Assembly: GCA_008711295.1 (NCBI GenBank)
Contig: VUYV01000157.1
Coordinates: 1,453,484 to 1,517,483, forward strand
DNA: 64,000 bases
Direction: 5' to 3'
Origin: Anarhynchus alexandrinus
Lineage: Eukaryota; Chordata; Aves; Charadriiformes; Charadriidae
Both the position numbers and the translations under genes were made by a program. Positions 37,291-50,339 of this stretch are shown in pieces (within the stretch, counting starts at the first letter, position 1; each line of letters opens with the position of its first letter). The notes beneath the pieces were generated by a model that was not told the origin of the DNA, ran no database searches, and saw nothing but the letters and a program-made list of their open reading frames with translations.

Positions 37291-38654
37291 TGCTCTTGTC
37301 TGATGTAATGACAATTCAAGGTGGTATTAAACCATGGAGAACTTTTCAATCTGGAATTTTATATAGTCTTTTATGTAGTTTATTACTGAATGGAACTTAT
37401 GGAGAAGTTATCTTCAAATTCATTTATTTTTACCTGCAGCTCAGTTAAAATCCTGTGTTGTAATTCCTTCTCAGATATTTTTCTCAAGACATTACCAAAC
37501 TTCATTTTATAGCTTCCACTATAAATAGTTCCCCAACCAGAAGTAACAGTGTTCTACTTGAGCTCAGCCAAGTGAGAGGCAGAGGAAGAACTTCCTCCTT
37601 TTTAAAACTGGGTAATGGTGATGGTGAGAAGACAACTGTTTATCAGGTCATTTATTCATTTATAACAACAGTTATATAATGAGCAAACAGCTATTACTTA
37701 ACTTGTTTTGGCTTTAGCTTAACTTTGTATGATTGGTGTAATGTCTGTTGCTACAATCATTTTGATGTATTGCTGTAAGTGACAGATAGTAATATGTGGT
37801 AGTTATCATTTGTAGACTGAACTATGTGTAACACCAGACTGAAGATACAGTGTAGATCTGCTGTGCAGATGGGTAATGATAGCAGATATCTCAACACTGT
37901 AGGCACAGGATGAAAGCAGAGGCTTCAAGCCATAAGGCTTAAGGCAGACTTTCAGTGGAAATTTTCTGATCATTGGATCATCTGATTTTGGAAACCTAGT
38001 GAAAACTGGGTTTAGGGAAAACAAAGAGAACAAAGAACAAGTATTCAACACAGGTAAATTACACTACATATTAAAAAAAAGGATGTGATATGGAAACATA
38101 AAAATAGCCAAGTGGATCCCAGAGTGAATGAAAAGGACATAACAATAGTGCCGTGTTTCTGGTGAAGGAATTGGGATGTTGATGACACACCTTAAAGTCA
38201 TACCACCTTCACCATTGTCCTTAGGACCCACAGAAGTGCTGGAAGAGTGATCATACCACCAAAGAAAGGATTAGATATTAAAAAGTTTGTGTATATCAGC
38301 ATTAAATGTTTTATTAAAGAATTTTTTTCTCCTGCAATAATTACCCAATTTGGTTAGTGTCATTGTAAATTGAGTAATATTTTTTAATAGTTTAACTATC
38401 TTTTCATTAGGCTAATAATACATTACTGCCTTAAATATGGGGAGAGTTTCACTAGCCCACAGAAGTTTTAGAGTGTGACTGATCTGGTGCCTTGTGCTGG
38501 AGTTCTGGTAGGATTTTGGAAGCAACCACTGAAGACAGTTATGAATTTCACTGTCGAGACAGACCAATGAGCCCTTTTAAATTTGGTGTATCATATTGCT
38601 ATTATTGCCTGTACCATATACTTTTTCAGTGGGACCTTTAGTGGTTCCATTGAT

Positions 38655-38690
38655 CATATATATATAATGATATAAAGATATAAGGATATG
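38655..38690. repeat. (AT)n and degenerate GATATAA repeat
   Basis: atatatatata is followed by three similar units (gatataaa, gatataag, gatatgaag). Confidence 0.8.
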
Positions 38691-39352
38691 AAGGAGCTTG
38701 CTATACAAACCTGAAAATGGTTCTGCCAATTTCTGTTGAGAAACATGAAGGTGTGAAGAAGAGTTTTGACTTATGTTAATGGATAAAAAATTTTCACTAT
38801 CAACTCTTCAATTTTTATTTTTAGTAAGGGTTATTCAAAAACTCTTAGGAATGAGTGAGGTAAAATTCATACTTCGGAGAACAGATGAAGTAGTTGGTTT
38901 TCACAACAAAAAGTTACTCCCACTGCAGCTCAGGAACAGGACCTAATGAGAAGTTAGGGGGTGGGAGAAAAGCAGGGACTGATTCCTGTTATAACAGTAG
39001 ATTCTCATTCTTCCATCCAGTTGCTCTGAGAACTAGCTGCAAGAAATGGAGATCTGCTGAGGCCAAATTCCATCTCATAGTTTTTTTCTGTTTACATCTA
39101 GATTCCTACTGTCTAGCTAATTTCTCCAAAGCAGGTAATAGGCGTTCAATGGGTGATGTTTGTTCTGGAATCATGTTGCATTCTTACAACTGTTAATGTT
39201 GGATGGGCACTCACCACCTACTACAGGTCAAATGTGCTATGGATTTTAGGTTGGGGAAGTCTTAAAGCATATATAGACCTTGGCAGCAGTCCAGTTTAAG
39301 CAAGCTGAAGATATTAAACTTAAGATACGAATATCTTATCTTGTTCTAATAA

Positions 39353-39357
39353 GAATG
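39353..39357. repeat. Target-site duplication, left copy
   Basis: gaatg immediately precedes the LTR. It pairs with gaagg at 39943-39947 (4 of 5 identical), the 5-bp length typical of retroviral integration. Confidence 0.6.
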
Positions 39358-39942
39358 TGTTGTGGTTTAACCCAAGTAAGCAGCTAGGACCACGCAGCTG
39401 CTTGCTCACTCCTGCCAGCTGTGGTGGGGGAAAGAATCAGAAAAGTAAAATTGACAAAACTCATGCATTGAAAAAAAGACAGTTTAATAGGTAGAGCAAA
39501 AACTGTGTGCGCAAGCAAAGCAAAACAAGGAATTCATTCACTGCTTCCCATAGGCAGGCAGGTGTTCAGCCATCTCCAGGAGAGAAAGGATCCATCACAT
39601 CTGACACTTACTTGGGAACACAAATGCCACAACTCTAAATGTCCCCCTCTTCCTTCTTCCCCCAACTTAATATATAGAGCATGACATCACATGGTATGGA
39701 ATATTCCTTTGGTCAGTCGGGGTCAGCTGTCCTGGCTCTGGCTATGTCTCCTCCCAACTTTTTGTGCACTTCCAGTCTACTCGCTGGTGGTGCGGTGTGA
39801 GGAGCAGAAAAGGCCTTGAGTGCTTAGCAACAACTAAAAACATCAGTGGTTTACCAATGCTGTTTTCATCCCAAATCCAAAACATAGCACTATACCAGCT
39901 GCTAGTAAGAAAGTTAACTCCACCCCAGCTGAAACCATGACC
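39358..39942 (-). mobile_element. ERVL-type solo LTR, minus strand, complete
   Basis: The plus strand starts TGTTGTGGTTTAACCC and ends CAGCTGAAACCATGACC, the antisense of the very common avian ERVL LTR whose sense form begins TGTCCTGGTTTCAGCTG. Internal blocks also match: 'accacgcagctgcttgctca', 'gacatcacatggtatggaat', 'gtcagctgtcctggct' and 'aaaacatagcactataccag'. On the minus strand a TATA box (CTATATATTA) lies at about 39668-39677 and an ATTAAA polyadenylation signal at 39483-39488. Length is 585 bp. Flanks gaatg and gaagg form a near-perfect 5-bp duplication, so both ends are defined. No internal retroviral genes remain, so recombination between two LTRs probably removed them. Confidence 0.93.
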
Positions 39943-42900
39943 GAAGGAATTATTTTAGCTATAGTAAATTTCTGAATAATAGCGTTTGTCAAAACACAGT
40001 ATGACCATGATTTAAAGATACCACTAATTATATTTTTTAGTTTTGAGAAAAATAAATACATTTTTATGATGCTTAAAAATTTTACTTCACCATGAAGCAA
40101 AATAGCTGTTGTACAACTGATGGGGAAGAAAAAAAGAAAAAGAAAAAGTAAAACATTAAGAGCCTTTGTGTACTTGCCAACATCAGCATTAGAGGGTAGT
40201 ATTATTATCCTGAGCTCTTTTATGACAGCTGGGCACCAGTGAAGGTGATTGGGAGAGGTGGTGGCAGGAACAGCAGCTGGAGTGACACTAACTCCGAGAA
40301 GTTTTTGGGTGCCCCAAAGTCATTACAATATAGAGTCAGTAATCAAGTTTTAGTTTCGCCATAATTCTCATCACTATTGTTTATGTACCACTTTTACACA
40401 TTATTTTATCTGTCTGTTCTCTTTAGTACCAAGAAAACATCTGAAGGACGTCTGAAAAGGAGATATTAAATTAATCTCATTTATCAAAAACACAATAAGC
40501 TGTTCTAGGCTTCACTGATTGGAATTAAAGCTCTTCTTTACCTGATTTCTGCGACACTCTATGTCCTGTGCAGTCCTTCAAGGAGGAAAGAAAGAAAGAA
40601 AGAAATTAGTTTTCTTTTGTTACCTATTCAACTTATTAAAAGAAACATGAAGAAACTGTGAGTCACACTGTGACATGAATGTGGAGGAAATTGTCTGAAA
40701 AGAACTCACTTGTAATGAAATAAACTCACCTAAGATAAAATAAGAACCCTAATGTACTTCAGGGTATTTCTAAAGATTTATATTCTATTGTTAGCAAAGA
40801 ACAAATCAAGCTATGGTACAAAGAAGATTTGCATACAGAAACTGCTCAGAAAAAGACAATTTGCATTACGTTTCCCGCCACCTTCTAATATCCCTCTCTT
40901 TGTTCACAGTACAAACTTTTATGCCACTCTTAAGGCTTGTAAATGTTGCCTTCTCAGTGATGTATTCTCATTTGGAATAAAGACTTGGTGGTAGAGAACT
41001 GTCCAAACCTGGAAAGAGGTTACCAAGAATCAAATCAGATTTCCTCATTCTAACAAATGTCTACAGTTTCTTAATCTTTGAATATGCCAACGGACACAAA
41101 ATTTTCAAGTCTGTGTTATTTGTCTGAACAGCACTGTAGGAAAGACAAAATCCACAGAGGATTTAAATTGCTAAATTGTGCTCCCAGTGAATTTCTGCCA
41201 TCAGAGTAACAAGGATGGAGGAATAAGTTGCTTAAAAAGAACTCACTTAAAACAAAATGGCACTTAAATAAAAGTCCTAATTTTTTCACCATTTTTCTAA
41301 GGTGTTCTATTATTCTGATTACAATGAGCAGCTCAGCTACAGTATAGTCTTATCAGTTAGAAGCTGATATCTAACATTAAAATTTAATGAACTGTTCCTG
41401 TGCATACAGAAGACATGTAAGCGATACAAAAGTTATAGTGATCCAAAGAGAAGAAAATGAATTTATTATATCAAAAGGTGCTGCAAGCAAAGCATAGAAA
41501 TTAAAACAGGTATAAAACCAACATATACACTAGTGAAAACCTTTTCTTAGTAATTTCAATACAGTATCAGTAACCACAACAATTGTTTCACCTTCAGTTG
41601 TGACAGAGATATTAAAAACCCGTAACAAAAAATCAAGTTTATTTTCCTTTTCAACAAAATTCCTTGTTGCCATATGTGATTGAAACATAGATTTTATGAA
41701 AACAATTATTTTATTAAAGTCTTTAAAACAAACACATTTAATATGTAAAATATTCAGAGAAATGTGTATTCTAAAAAACATAATACCCAATTCTGGAGTA
41801 GTTTGCTAATATTTAGTAAAAGAAGTTTGCAGCTGGGGAAAATTGTAACTCAGAACTGATTTTGGTGTTGGATCTCTTTTCTTTCCTGTTTCTTTTGCTC
41901 AGAGGCTCTATATACAGCCTTAAAGCCATTAGAAAGTGGGTACAAGATTGCAACATGATGATGCTGTGGGAATTAAGGGTCCCTTAGTTGTGCAGCCTAC
42001 AGGTTTTGACTCCTGTACAAGTAGCTGTTCAACCTGTCTATGCCCTGAAAATTATGCAGGTGATGAAAAGCAAAGATGAGGAGCCTGGAAACAAAAAGTC
42101 TCAGCTTCTTGGGACCAGCTAATGTCCATAGTGTTATTTCCCCCTGACCCGAGCAGGATAGCATAAGGCTGTGGCAGAGAATAAGGGATTATATCCATGG
42201 GTATAACGCCCCTCTGCTGCAACAATCCAAGCGCATGACATACTTCTATCTGCCCTTTTGGATAAACATTGGTAGTGGGGATAACCTTAGAAGAGGTAAC
42301 CAGATTTCAGAGTAAAGTATTCCAGCAAATAAACCTGCAGTGTATGTCATAGTAAAAACTTTCCCAAAAGCTAGGAGAATGCAGAAACTAATGGGATGCA
42401 AAAATTAGGTTACTTGATTTTAAAATTATCTGTCTGGCCAGTGCATCTGATACTTAAGTCCTCATAGACATTGTTAGGACTCCCCCTTTCACATGTAAAT
42501 CCTTTCTAAACCTCTAAGCCCCTTGCAGTGCCCTAAAAATTTAGAAAACAAAAACAGTGGTTTCTTGTTATCTGTATTAGCCTCACATGGCACAGCACAG
42601 TTCCCATCAACATTCATGCAGTTGATGTGGATATAACCAACCTTCTGCAGTGCTGCTTGCCATTGTCATGGTTAAAATTGAGGTAATTGTTTTTCTTGCT
42701 CCCCTCTGATGAATTTGACACAAAGGCAATGATTCTGAAACGTCTCCAACTTCTAAAATATTACGCCAGCATGTGTAAAAAGCTCTTTTCTCAGGAGGAA
42801 TGAATATGCTCTTTAATACTTAGTCCTCTTGTCTCAGATCTGTATTTGTGAGTGATTTGAAGACTGTGATTAGTTTAAGTACTTTAGAGAAAGTCTGTCA

Positions 42901-43710
42901 TGATCTAATTTGTCCCATTATTTACTTGGCCTAACATTTTCACAAGCACTCAGTCTCCTCGCATTTGTGCAAATCTGGTTGACTTCAGATGTCTGCACGC
43001 TTTTGAGAATTGCAGCCTTCCTCATTAGGCTAAAAATAAAATGATCATAAAGCAAACTATTCATTTATCTTTTTGCTTTTGGAGATACATGTGTGTATAC
43101 TCAAATAATTGAATAGTTGTCACTGTCTAACCCAATATAAAAGACACAAAAAGGGAATCAAAACTGGGAATGGGCTAAAACAGTAAATAAGCCTGAAGTA
43201 TCAGACTTTTGAAACCTGTGAGCAATTTAAAATGTCATTACACACCACTTTAAATTACACCTTTATTATCTTAAGATGGAAAAGTGCAGTATCTTTGAAA
43301 GAAAGTTTGCAGTAGAGCAAGCATTCAATGAAATTCAATGAAAAACAAAAAAAAATTCCTATATTAACTTTAATAAAGCTCTCACTAGGCTCAAAAGCTT
43401 TTAGAGATTTAAAAAGCAGGTAATGTGTTTCCAAATGCATTTTTTTAATTTTATTTTTGCCAGCTCTTTCAGGTGTATTAATTAACACTTAGATTCACAT
43501 ACACATTCACATAATGTGAGGGTGCTATTAAACCAGCCTAAGACTAAAACATACGCATATCCTAATCCCCAAGTATTCCATCAAATAATTCCCAAATCTG
43601 TCTTGCCAAAGTTTACAAACCACAATACTTTTAAATATGAATAACCAGCTAATGGCTAGACATCCCACTCCAACTTTTGCAAATCCTCAACATTTCTACT
43701 ATGTTGTCAT
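39943..43710. other. Stretch with no recognised gene
   Basis: Starts with the right target-duplication copy gaagg (39943-39947). It contains A/AAAAG-rich tracts at about 40127-40150 and an (AAAG)n tract at 40584-40606. I see no repeat family or reliable exon. Confidence 0.45.
40584..40606. repeat. (AAAG)n microsatellite
   Basis: About five tandem aaag/gaaa units. Confidence 0.9.
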
Positions 43711-44300
43711 GAATCACAGAATCATAGAATTGCTGAGGTTGGAAGGGACCTTTAAGATCATCAAGTCCAACCATTAACCTACCCTGACAAAACCACTTCT
43801 CAACCATGTCCCCAAGTTCCACATCTACCCTTTTTTTAAACACCTCCAGGGATAGTGACTCCACCACCTCCCTGGGCAGCCTATTCCAATGTTTAATAAC
43901 CCTTTCAGTGAAAAAAATTTTCCTAATATCCAATCTAAACCTCCCCTGACATAACTTGAACCCATTTCCTCTCGTCCTATCACTTGTCACTAGGGAGAAG
44001 AGGTCAGCCCCCACCTCGCTACAACCTCCTTTCACGTAGTTGTAGAGGGTGATAAGGTCTCTCCTCAGCATCCTCTTCTCCAGGCTAAATAACCCCAGTT
44101 CCCTCAGTCGTTCCTCATAAGACTTGTCCTCCAGACCTCTCACCAGCTTTGTAGCCCTTCTCTGGACACACTCCAACATCTCAATGTCCTTCTTGTAGTG
44201 AGGGGCCCAAAACTGAACACAGTACTCGAGGTGGGGCCTCACCAGTGCCGAATACAGGGGGATGATCACTTCCCCAGTCCTGCTCACCACACTATTCTGC
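43711..44300 (-). mobile_element. CR1 LINE, 5'-truncated, with open RT C-terminal frame
   Basis: A minus-strand CR1 ends at 43711 in the octamer tail (plus strand gaatcacagaatcatagaat). The frame from 44317 down to 43649 (222 codons) stays open and carries the CR1 reverse-transcriptase C-terminal blocks: [95 protein letters not shown] and [13 protein letters not shown]. Canonical CR1 frames stop right after DMV. Here the stop is lost (the codon reads GAG), so the frame runs on through the 3' UTR and into flanking DNA. There is no endonuclease or catalytic RT domain, so the copy is not autonomous. The undamaged frame suggests a relatively recent insertion. Confidence 0.95.
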
Positions 44301-47300
44301 ACATTCAGATCAGACATGTATTTGTGATTTATTATGCGATCCTCATTGTTCTGCAGTTTAAAATGTTCCAGAGCCTAGGGACAGAATATCTCCATGAAAT
44401 TCGGTGGCCAGCTCAGCTCTGATGACAAGCAATAAGTTGAACATGACTGAAGCCGAAATCTCAAGATGATACACCACCAGCATAACAGCGTTCCAATTGT
44501 GATTCGTGTAGAAAACTAGTATTTAATTCCAAGGGTTCCTAAGGCTGGTGCGTGTGCCGTGTGAGCACAGGGAATACAGTCTCACCTTGGGTCTACATAG
44601 TTACTCAGGGACTTGTGATGGGAAGAGAGTTGCCATGTCAAAAAAAAAAAAAAAGAGAGAGAGAAAAATGCAATGGCAAAACTCATCCATCACCTTCCTA
44701 AAGACCATGAGTTAATACAACAGGAAAACTCACTTTTCTAGTAAAAGGAGAGGTGGAGGTGAGAGAAAAATAGACACATGAGAGTGAATGAGACATGATA
44801 ATGTGCTTTCAGCAGGGAATAGATGTTGCTTATGAAGGGATGGAAAGGGGAGATAACAGTGCAATGAAAATCTTACATCGATCCAGGTGTGAAAAAGAAA
44901 AACAACCCATGGGTGCCTGATGGAGAAGCTGGTATTCTGCATTTGTGTTCTGACAGAAGTACTGTAGTGTGATTTGAGCTGGGGTTACAGAGAAGAGTAG
45001 CAACAGCGTTGGACAACTAACTTTGTGTCTGAAGAAACCTAACATTAGTTATGATTAGAGCTGGTCAAAATATGAAAATTTTTATAAAAATCAATATATT
45101 TTTGAATTTTGTATGGGAACACAAAACACAGACTATGCTAGCTCAAACAAGAGAGAGCAGTCATATCAATATGAAGCTGTGAGTATGAAGGAAATAGAGA
45201 ACAAGAACTGTCAGTAAAATTCTGGGCTCAATAAAAATAGAAAACCAAATCTCTTAACAAGGCATTGTCCCATTTTTTTATGTGAATCATTTATTTCATG
45301 TAAGAGTTTTTTGAACCTCTTTAACAAATTCAGTAAAACATATTCTAGAGATGGAAATTTTTGTCAGCTCCGGGCTGTCTCTGTTTTCAGGACTGTGCTT
45401 TATACTGTTCTGCTGTTTTTGAGCATTTCAAAAGCAGAATTTGGAAATTTGTCAGGTTTCATTTAGTAATAATTCTATACTTTTGGGTACTGATGAATGC
45501 CTGTTTATCATTCCATTATGAAATAACATGTCTGTACAGTTTCATTCTTACAGCTGTTTTACTACTACAAGTATCTCTAAAAGTGTCACAAGAAAAATAT
45601 ACAGGGAATAAATGATTTTATGGGATTTTTAAAGTAGATATTCACTCATATAGTTTGCAGAATGTGCCTGTAGGAAAAACTAAGAAAGTAATTCCCAAGT
45701 TCTGCTTTACAAATGATATAAAAAGAACCCCGTGTGATTGAAATCCTTTTCAGCAGCACCTTATTGTATTGTTCAAATCCAAACCTCCTGGGAGCTGGGG
45801 CAATAGAACACGTGTGGGTGGTTTGCATGTCTTCTGAATGGCACAAATGAATATGTTGACAGAAGCACTAATTAATGCTTAGAAACATTTCAAAGTAAAT
45901 AACGAGATGCACAGACAATCTGTAATGCTTTTGCTTGTGAAATGAACTGCATTATGGGAAGGAAAAATAAAGTGGGTAGTATTTCAGTCTTCAAGAAATT
46001 ATATGGGTAGTTCTGTGAACTGAAAGGTATGAAATCACTTTCCAATCTCACTTTGTCTTAAAATGAATAATGTAGTAAAAGTTGGGATATTTTCTTGATG
46101 TCTTTTTCATATTCAATTTTCAGAAAATGTGAATTGAAAAATTTCCCTATTATATCTACTGCTTGTCAAAGATGTCAGAAGTATGGAACTGGCAGAGTTT
46201 GTGGGAGGAAAAAGACGTTACATTCTTAAGCATCTCAACAGTCTGCAGTTCTGGACAGAAAGAAGAAGCCCTCATTCAATAAAAACATATCCTGAAATAT
46301 ATTGTTTTTAAGAGTTAGTTAACTGTGACTTTATGCCATTTGTCATAATCCTTTGGGTCTTCTCTCTTTTCCACAAAAACTTTGTCCCAATCCATAAACC
46401 AACCCAATCAGATGCACAGAAGATCCAACATGACCATGATGTTTGAGCATTTCCTGTCTCTCATGCATAAACTCTCACTTGTAAGATCTAGTCCTTCATA
46501 GCATGAGGTTTCTTTTTCCACAGTTTGAGCATTGAGGATCTGGCTCTTCTTCATTTTGTTTTATGATTAAAATTCTCAAAGCGTGTTGTTTTGGTGGTTA
46601 CAGTCTGCTAACAGGAAAGGAGCTTGTCAATGTGAAAGGAAAGAGAAGAAGAAAAGACTGCCACATGAAGAAGTCTTTTGGAAGTGGTTCGACTAAGAGA
46701 GCTGTGAACTGAACAGGAAAAGAAAAAACAGTGATAACTGCAGTGTTAGAGTTGAGGTTTTCTGAATGTGACATTATTATGGCTTGCCAGGAGCGGAATA
46801 GAACACGCAAGTCGTAGGGGACTGTCCAAGAAGATGTATGAGCTATGACAGGTTACCTTAAAGAGAAAAGGCTGCCGCCTTAGTATGAATCAAACCCAGA
46901 AAAATAAAAGCATGTAGGACTACTTAGCTTGTAAGCATTTAAACTATCTTTTTTCCTTGTCTATTTGAATACATAGTGCTAAGTGAAAAAGAAACTCATT
47001 TATGATACAACTCATACAAATTCAGTGGGTCTTTGTCTCCATCAATAGGCATGTTTAATAGTAAGTTTGGTTTTTTTTCTATCAAAACTCCAAATTGCAG
47101 ACTGTAAATTGTAAATATGATGAGTTTATCTCAAGAAATATCTGTGGCTTCTATTAATGTCATAAAAATGCCTTATTTTTCAAAGGCTTGCCAGTTCATA
47201 TATATAATTCTTCCAAACTACATGAAGAATGTTTCCTCATCTCTCCCCAGTCTGTAACACAGTTAATTAGTTCTAAGGCACCTAACTCTCTCTCTACATC

Positions 47301-49533
47301 AGATACAACTGTCTCCTTCAGCTAGTTCCAGGGTTGTTTTTTTTTTTGAACTAGAATTAGATTTAAACTATTGCTTGAGAAATATTTCTTTCATGTCTTG
47401 TCTAGAAGCTTTGAAAAGGAAATATTCAGTCTTACACTTGTGACATGGTTAAGGTAGGACGTCTTGCAGTTTTTCACATTTGGAAAAAGCATCATGCAGT
47501 GTAGAGTTCAAATATATCAATGAGTTTGAAAACATGCCACAACTATGACACGGAAAAAAATTTGCTCAGTCAAATTTTTGAGTCCAATATTTCACAGCCT
47601 TCCAGGATGTGAGAAAGTATCAGTGTTCCTTAGTCCTTCTCACTGCTTCTAGCAGATCTCCCAATGTTTCTTAAGTACGATTCTGATTTACAAAAGATTA
47701 ATCTAAGTTATGTAATTTTTCAAAATGTCTTCCTGATCTGAAATGAAGTGAAATTAAATCTTTTATTTGCAGAAGTGACATTTAGGGACAGAGACAGAGA
47801 AAAAAAGTATTATTTGATACCTGGAATAAAAAATACTGTAAAGAAAACATATCTTTTAGCAATTTTGGAATTACTTGAAACTTGTATGAATTAAACAATA
47901 AAAGCTTTTTAAGAAATGTATTTATCAAATATACCCATAATTTTTTGCAAGGAGCTACAGAAATGTAAAATAACTCTAGGCATTTCAAAATCACAGTCAT
48001 ACTCCAACATTACAAGATCTGATACCATCCGTAAAATAACTTTAAATGTTGGAGGATCCTTTAACTTGCTTTTTGAGGTTTTTGAATTTATCTTTGTTAT
48101 CACAAACTTCCAGAGAATTACTTGATCAGAATCCCAAAAATTATTTTCTATCAATGACCTGACTCCAGGAGCTGAAATTACGAGAATGATATTATGTATC
48201 ACAACTATTTACAAGATTGTTTTTTAGAGCTGTTCCTGGAAATCTTTTTGTTTTACTTTAGAAAGTGTAAGGGTATGGAAATTCAGATTAAGTATCTGCT
48301 AATAGTAATTGATTCGTAATAGCTACCTTTCAACATGGACTGTGTGATGATAACAAATTTTCATTGCATTGAAAATGTGTGTATCAAATATGATATTCTA
48401 TTAACTTCTAGATATCTTTCTAAACTAAGAGAAACTTGATTAATGCCTAGTCCTAGTCTATCTTTAGACAGCAGCAAAGTTTCTATTCACAGTAGGTCCG
48501 TAGTAACTGTTTTTACAACTACAGACAAAAGTCAATTATATCCAGTCTTTTAAAATTCCAGTTGAAAAGTTACCTTTTTTCCTCTTACTTTCAATATATA
48601 TACATGTTCACACACAACTGTAGAAGTGCTCTCTGGCATAATCTTCATATGCAGCACAGAAATCATTCTACAAAAGGTAATTAGAGAAAAATATGGTCTC
48701 AGCCAGAAAGAGCGAGGGTGGACTCTGGTAATTGATAGCAGGGATCAACATTGGCAGTTGGTTTTAAGATAACACTGTGGCTTATGGCACTAGAAGTTCA
48801 TAACAGCATACAGAGAAACCAAAAGTCTCAGGAGAAGGGTTATTTTAAGTCTTAATAATAGGAATCGGACCAAAGAATCAGCAGACTTTTTGTTTCAGGT
48901 CATATTTGATGAATTTTGATGGCACGATTTTCCAAATGTAGCAGCATCCTTAGCCTGCTGACAGATATTTAAACAACAATTTTGGTATCAGTACTATGTC
49001 CTCTTAATTTCTTGCCTATGGCTGCATTCCTAATCAATTGCACTTTAAAGAAAAACAACCACTTTCGACTGAACTAGTATACATATACAACCATTTATTT
49101 AAGTACTTACTATAAAAAACAGTGGAAGCTGGATAATTCTTTTTAACCCTAACTTGCAAACAACAGAATAATAGCAAGCAAATGGGTCCTATCTCACAGT
49201 CACTGTTTTCCAACATAAGAAAGAATCACTACAGTAGTAGGTATGTTATATAGTGGTGCTTAGGAAGCTGTGGTTAAAATAGATCCCAGGCCATTGTCTT
49301 TGTTCTACATTTAATGTGATTTGCTAGGAAAATGTGTTTTCTTATAATTTTTTGTGTTCTGTAAGATTCATGACAATTGTCATGGGAGTTTCCAGACTGA
49401 GGTAGCTACTAAAGTCACCAAGCTACCTCCACAAAAGAGTCAACTGAAATATTTGGAACTTGTTTACTGTACAGTTTTATCACTTCCAAGTGCACAAACA
49501 CACACGCAAGAAAACTAGGCTACAAGACACAAG
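44301..49533. other. Stretch with no recognised gene
   Basis: It contains an A15-(GA)n tract at 44640-44663. A weak exon candidate at 45391-45455 and a terminal-exon-like frame after an acceptor at about 47772 were considered and not accepted. I see no repeat family. Confidence 0.4.
44640..44663. repeat. Poly-A plus (GA)n tract
   Basis: About fifteen A followed by five GA units. No retroposon body is recognised upstream. Confidence 0.9.
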
Positions 49534-49902
49534 ATGATGCCAAAGAGGGTATTACCTTTTCGTCAGTCTTTCAGTAGTTGTGGGAGCACTAGCATCTTTG
49601 CTCCTGAAGTAATGAACCTCAGCCTGTGTGAGGATTCTTTTCCAGTGAAACTGAGTAATAAATGCAGTGTGGACTTCATGTATCAGAGTAGTTCTAAACA
49701 ACTTTCTAGCCAGTGGCAGAATACAATGTCCAGTGAGATGCAGCCCAGACCCTCCTCAGGAGACTTTTGCAGCCAGCTCCAAACGGCTTCAAGTATGGTC
49801 TTCAGACTTGTCTTAGATGGCCTTAACTCCTCCAGTGAGAAAACTTGCTATTCTCTGCCTGTGTCGCAGTCTCACAAATGCTGCCTACTTTATGTCTTCT
49901 GA
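49534..49902 (+). CDS. Unrecognised 122-codon open frame, doubtful
   Basis: A frame from ATG at 49534 to a stop at 49902, in a locally GC-richer patch (about 49530-50110). The predicted peptide is Ser- and Gln-rich (for example SSSKQLSSQWQ and SSGDFCSQLQTASS), polar and without membrane segments, signal peptide or known motif. It has no splice context, no Kozak-like purine pattern that decides the start, and no polyadenylation signal close by. It may be an old inactive retrocopy, an unclassified repeat or chance. I list it because it is among the longest non-repeat frames and its composition is less random than most. Confidence 0.15.
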   Translation: MMPKRVLPFRQSFSSCGSTSIFAPEVMNLSLCEDSFPVKLSNKCSVDFMYQSSSKQLSSQWQNTMSSEMQPRPSSGDFCSQLQTASSMVFRLVLDGLNSSSEKTCYSLPVSQSHKCCLLYVF

Positions 49903-50339
49903 CCTACAAGTGTAGTTCTTAATTGCACATTCTTCCAGAGCACAGAATAAAGCGTGGCCACCCAAGAAAACAGTCTGCATAAAGCTCCTCTTCTTCCAGT
50001 ATTGCTGCTGTTTGTGGGCAGCAGGGGAAGGATAAGATTACAGGAACGAACTATGGCACTGCTATGAGTAGACTTCTTGCTCATGAAGCCAGCAGAGCAG
50101 AAGCAAAATTACTCGGTTTCTCTATCTGTAAAATAGTCATTATGGTTCTCCTTAGTGTGTAAGGTACCTTGCGATCTACCAGTTATGTGCATTAATATCA
50201 TTTCCAAAATGTGTCAGGAGGATTAAGTATGCATCTCTGCAAGCTAGAGTAGTATGAAGCTGTTTTAAAGTCTTAGAGTTTACTAGTATAAAAGTCAAAC
50301 CTTACTCAAAGAAATAACAATAATAATGAAGTAATTTTT

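Larger units (their letters stand above)
37291..39357. other. Stretch with no recognised gene
   Basis: It holds AT-rich sequence, with an imperfect ATAT/GATATAA repeat at about 38655-38690. I see no repeat family. Confidence 0.45.

Noticed and set aside
40698..41248. Shared core aaaagaactcactt at 40698 and 41235 with weak similarity around
   Set aside because: Only 14 bases are identical and the flanks are A-rich, so chance similarity is likely.
44640..44663. Poly-A tract as the tail of a processed pseudogene
   Set aside because: No mRNA-like body or target duplication recognised upstream.
45391..45455. 65-nt open segment after a good acceptor (ctctgttttcag)
   Set aside because: The donor (cag-gtttca) is poor and no partner exon is visible.
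47773..47894. Acceptor, 39 open codons and AATAAA near 47898
   Set aside because: Low-complexity Lys/Tyr-rich peptide in a very AT-rich patch; each element is expected by chance.
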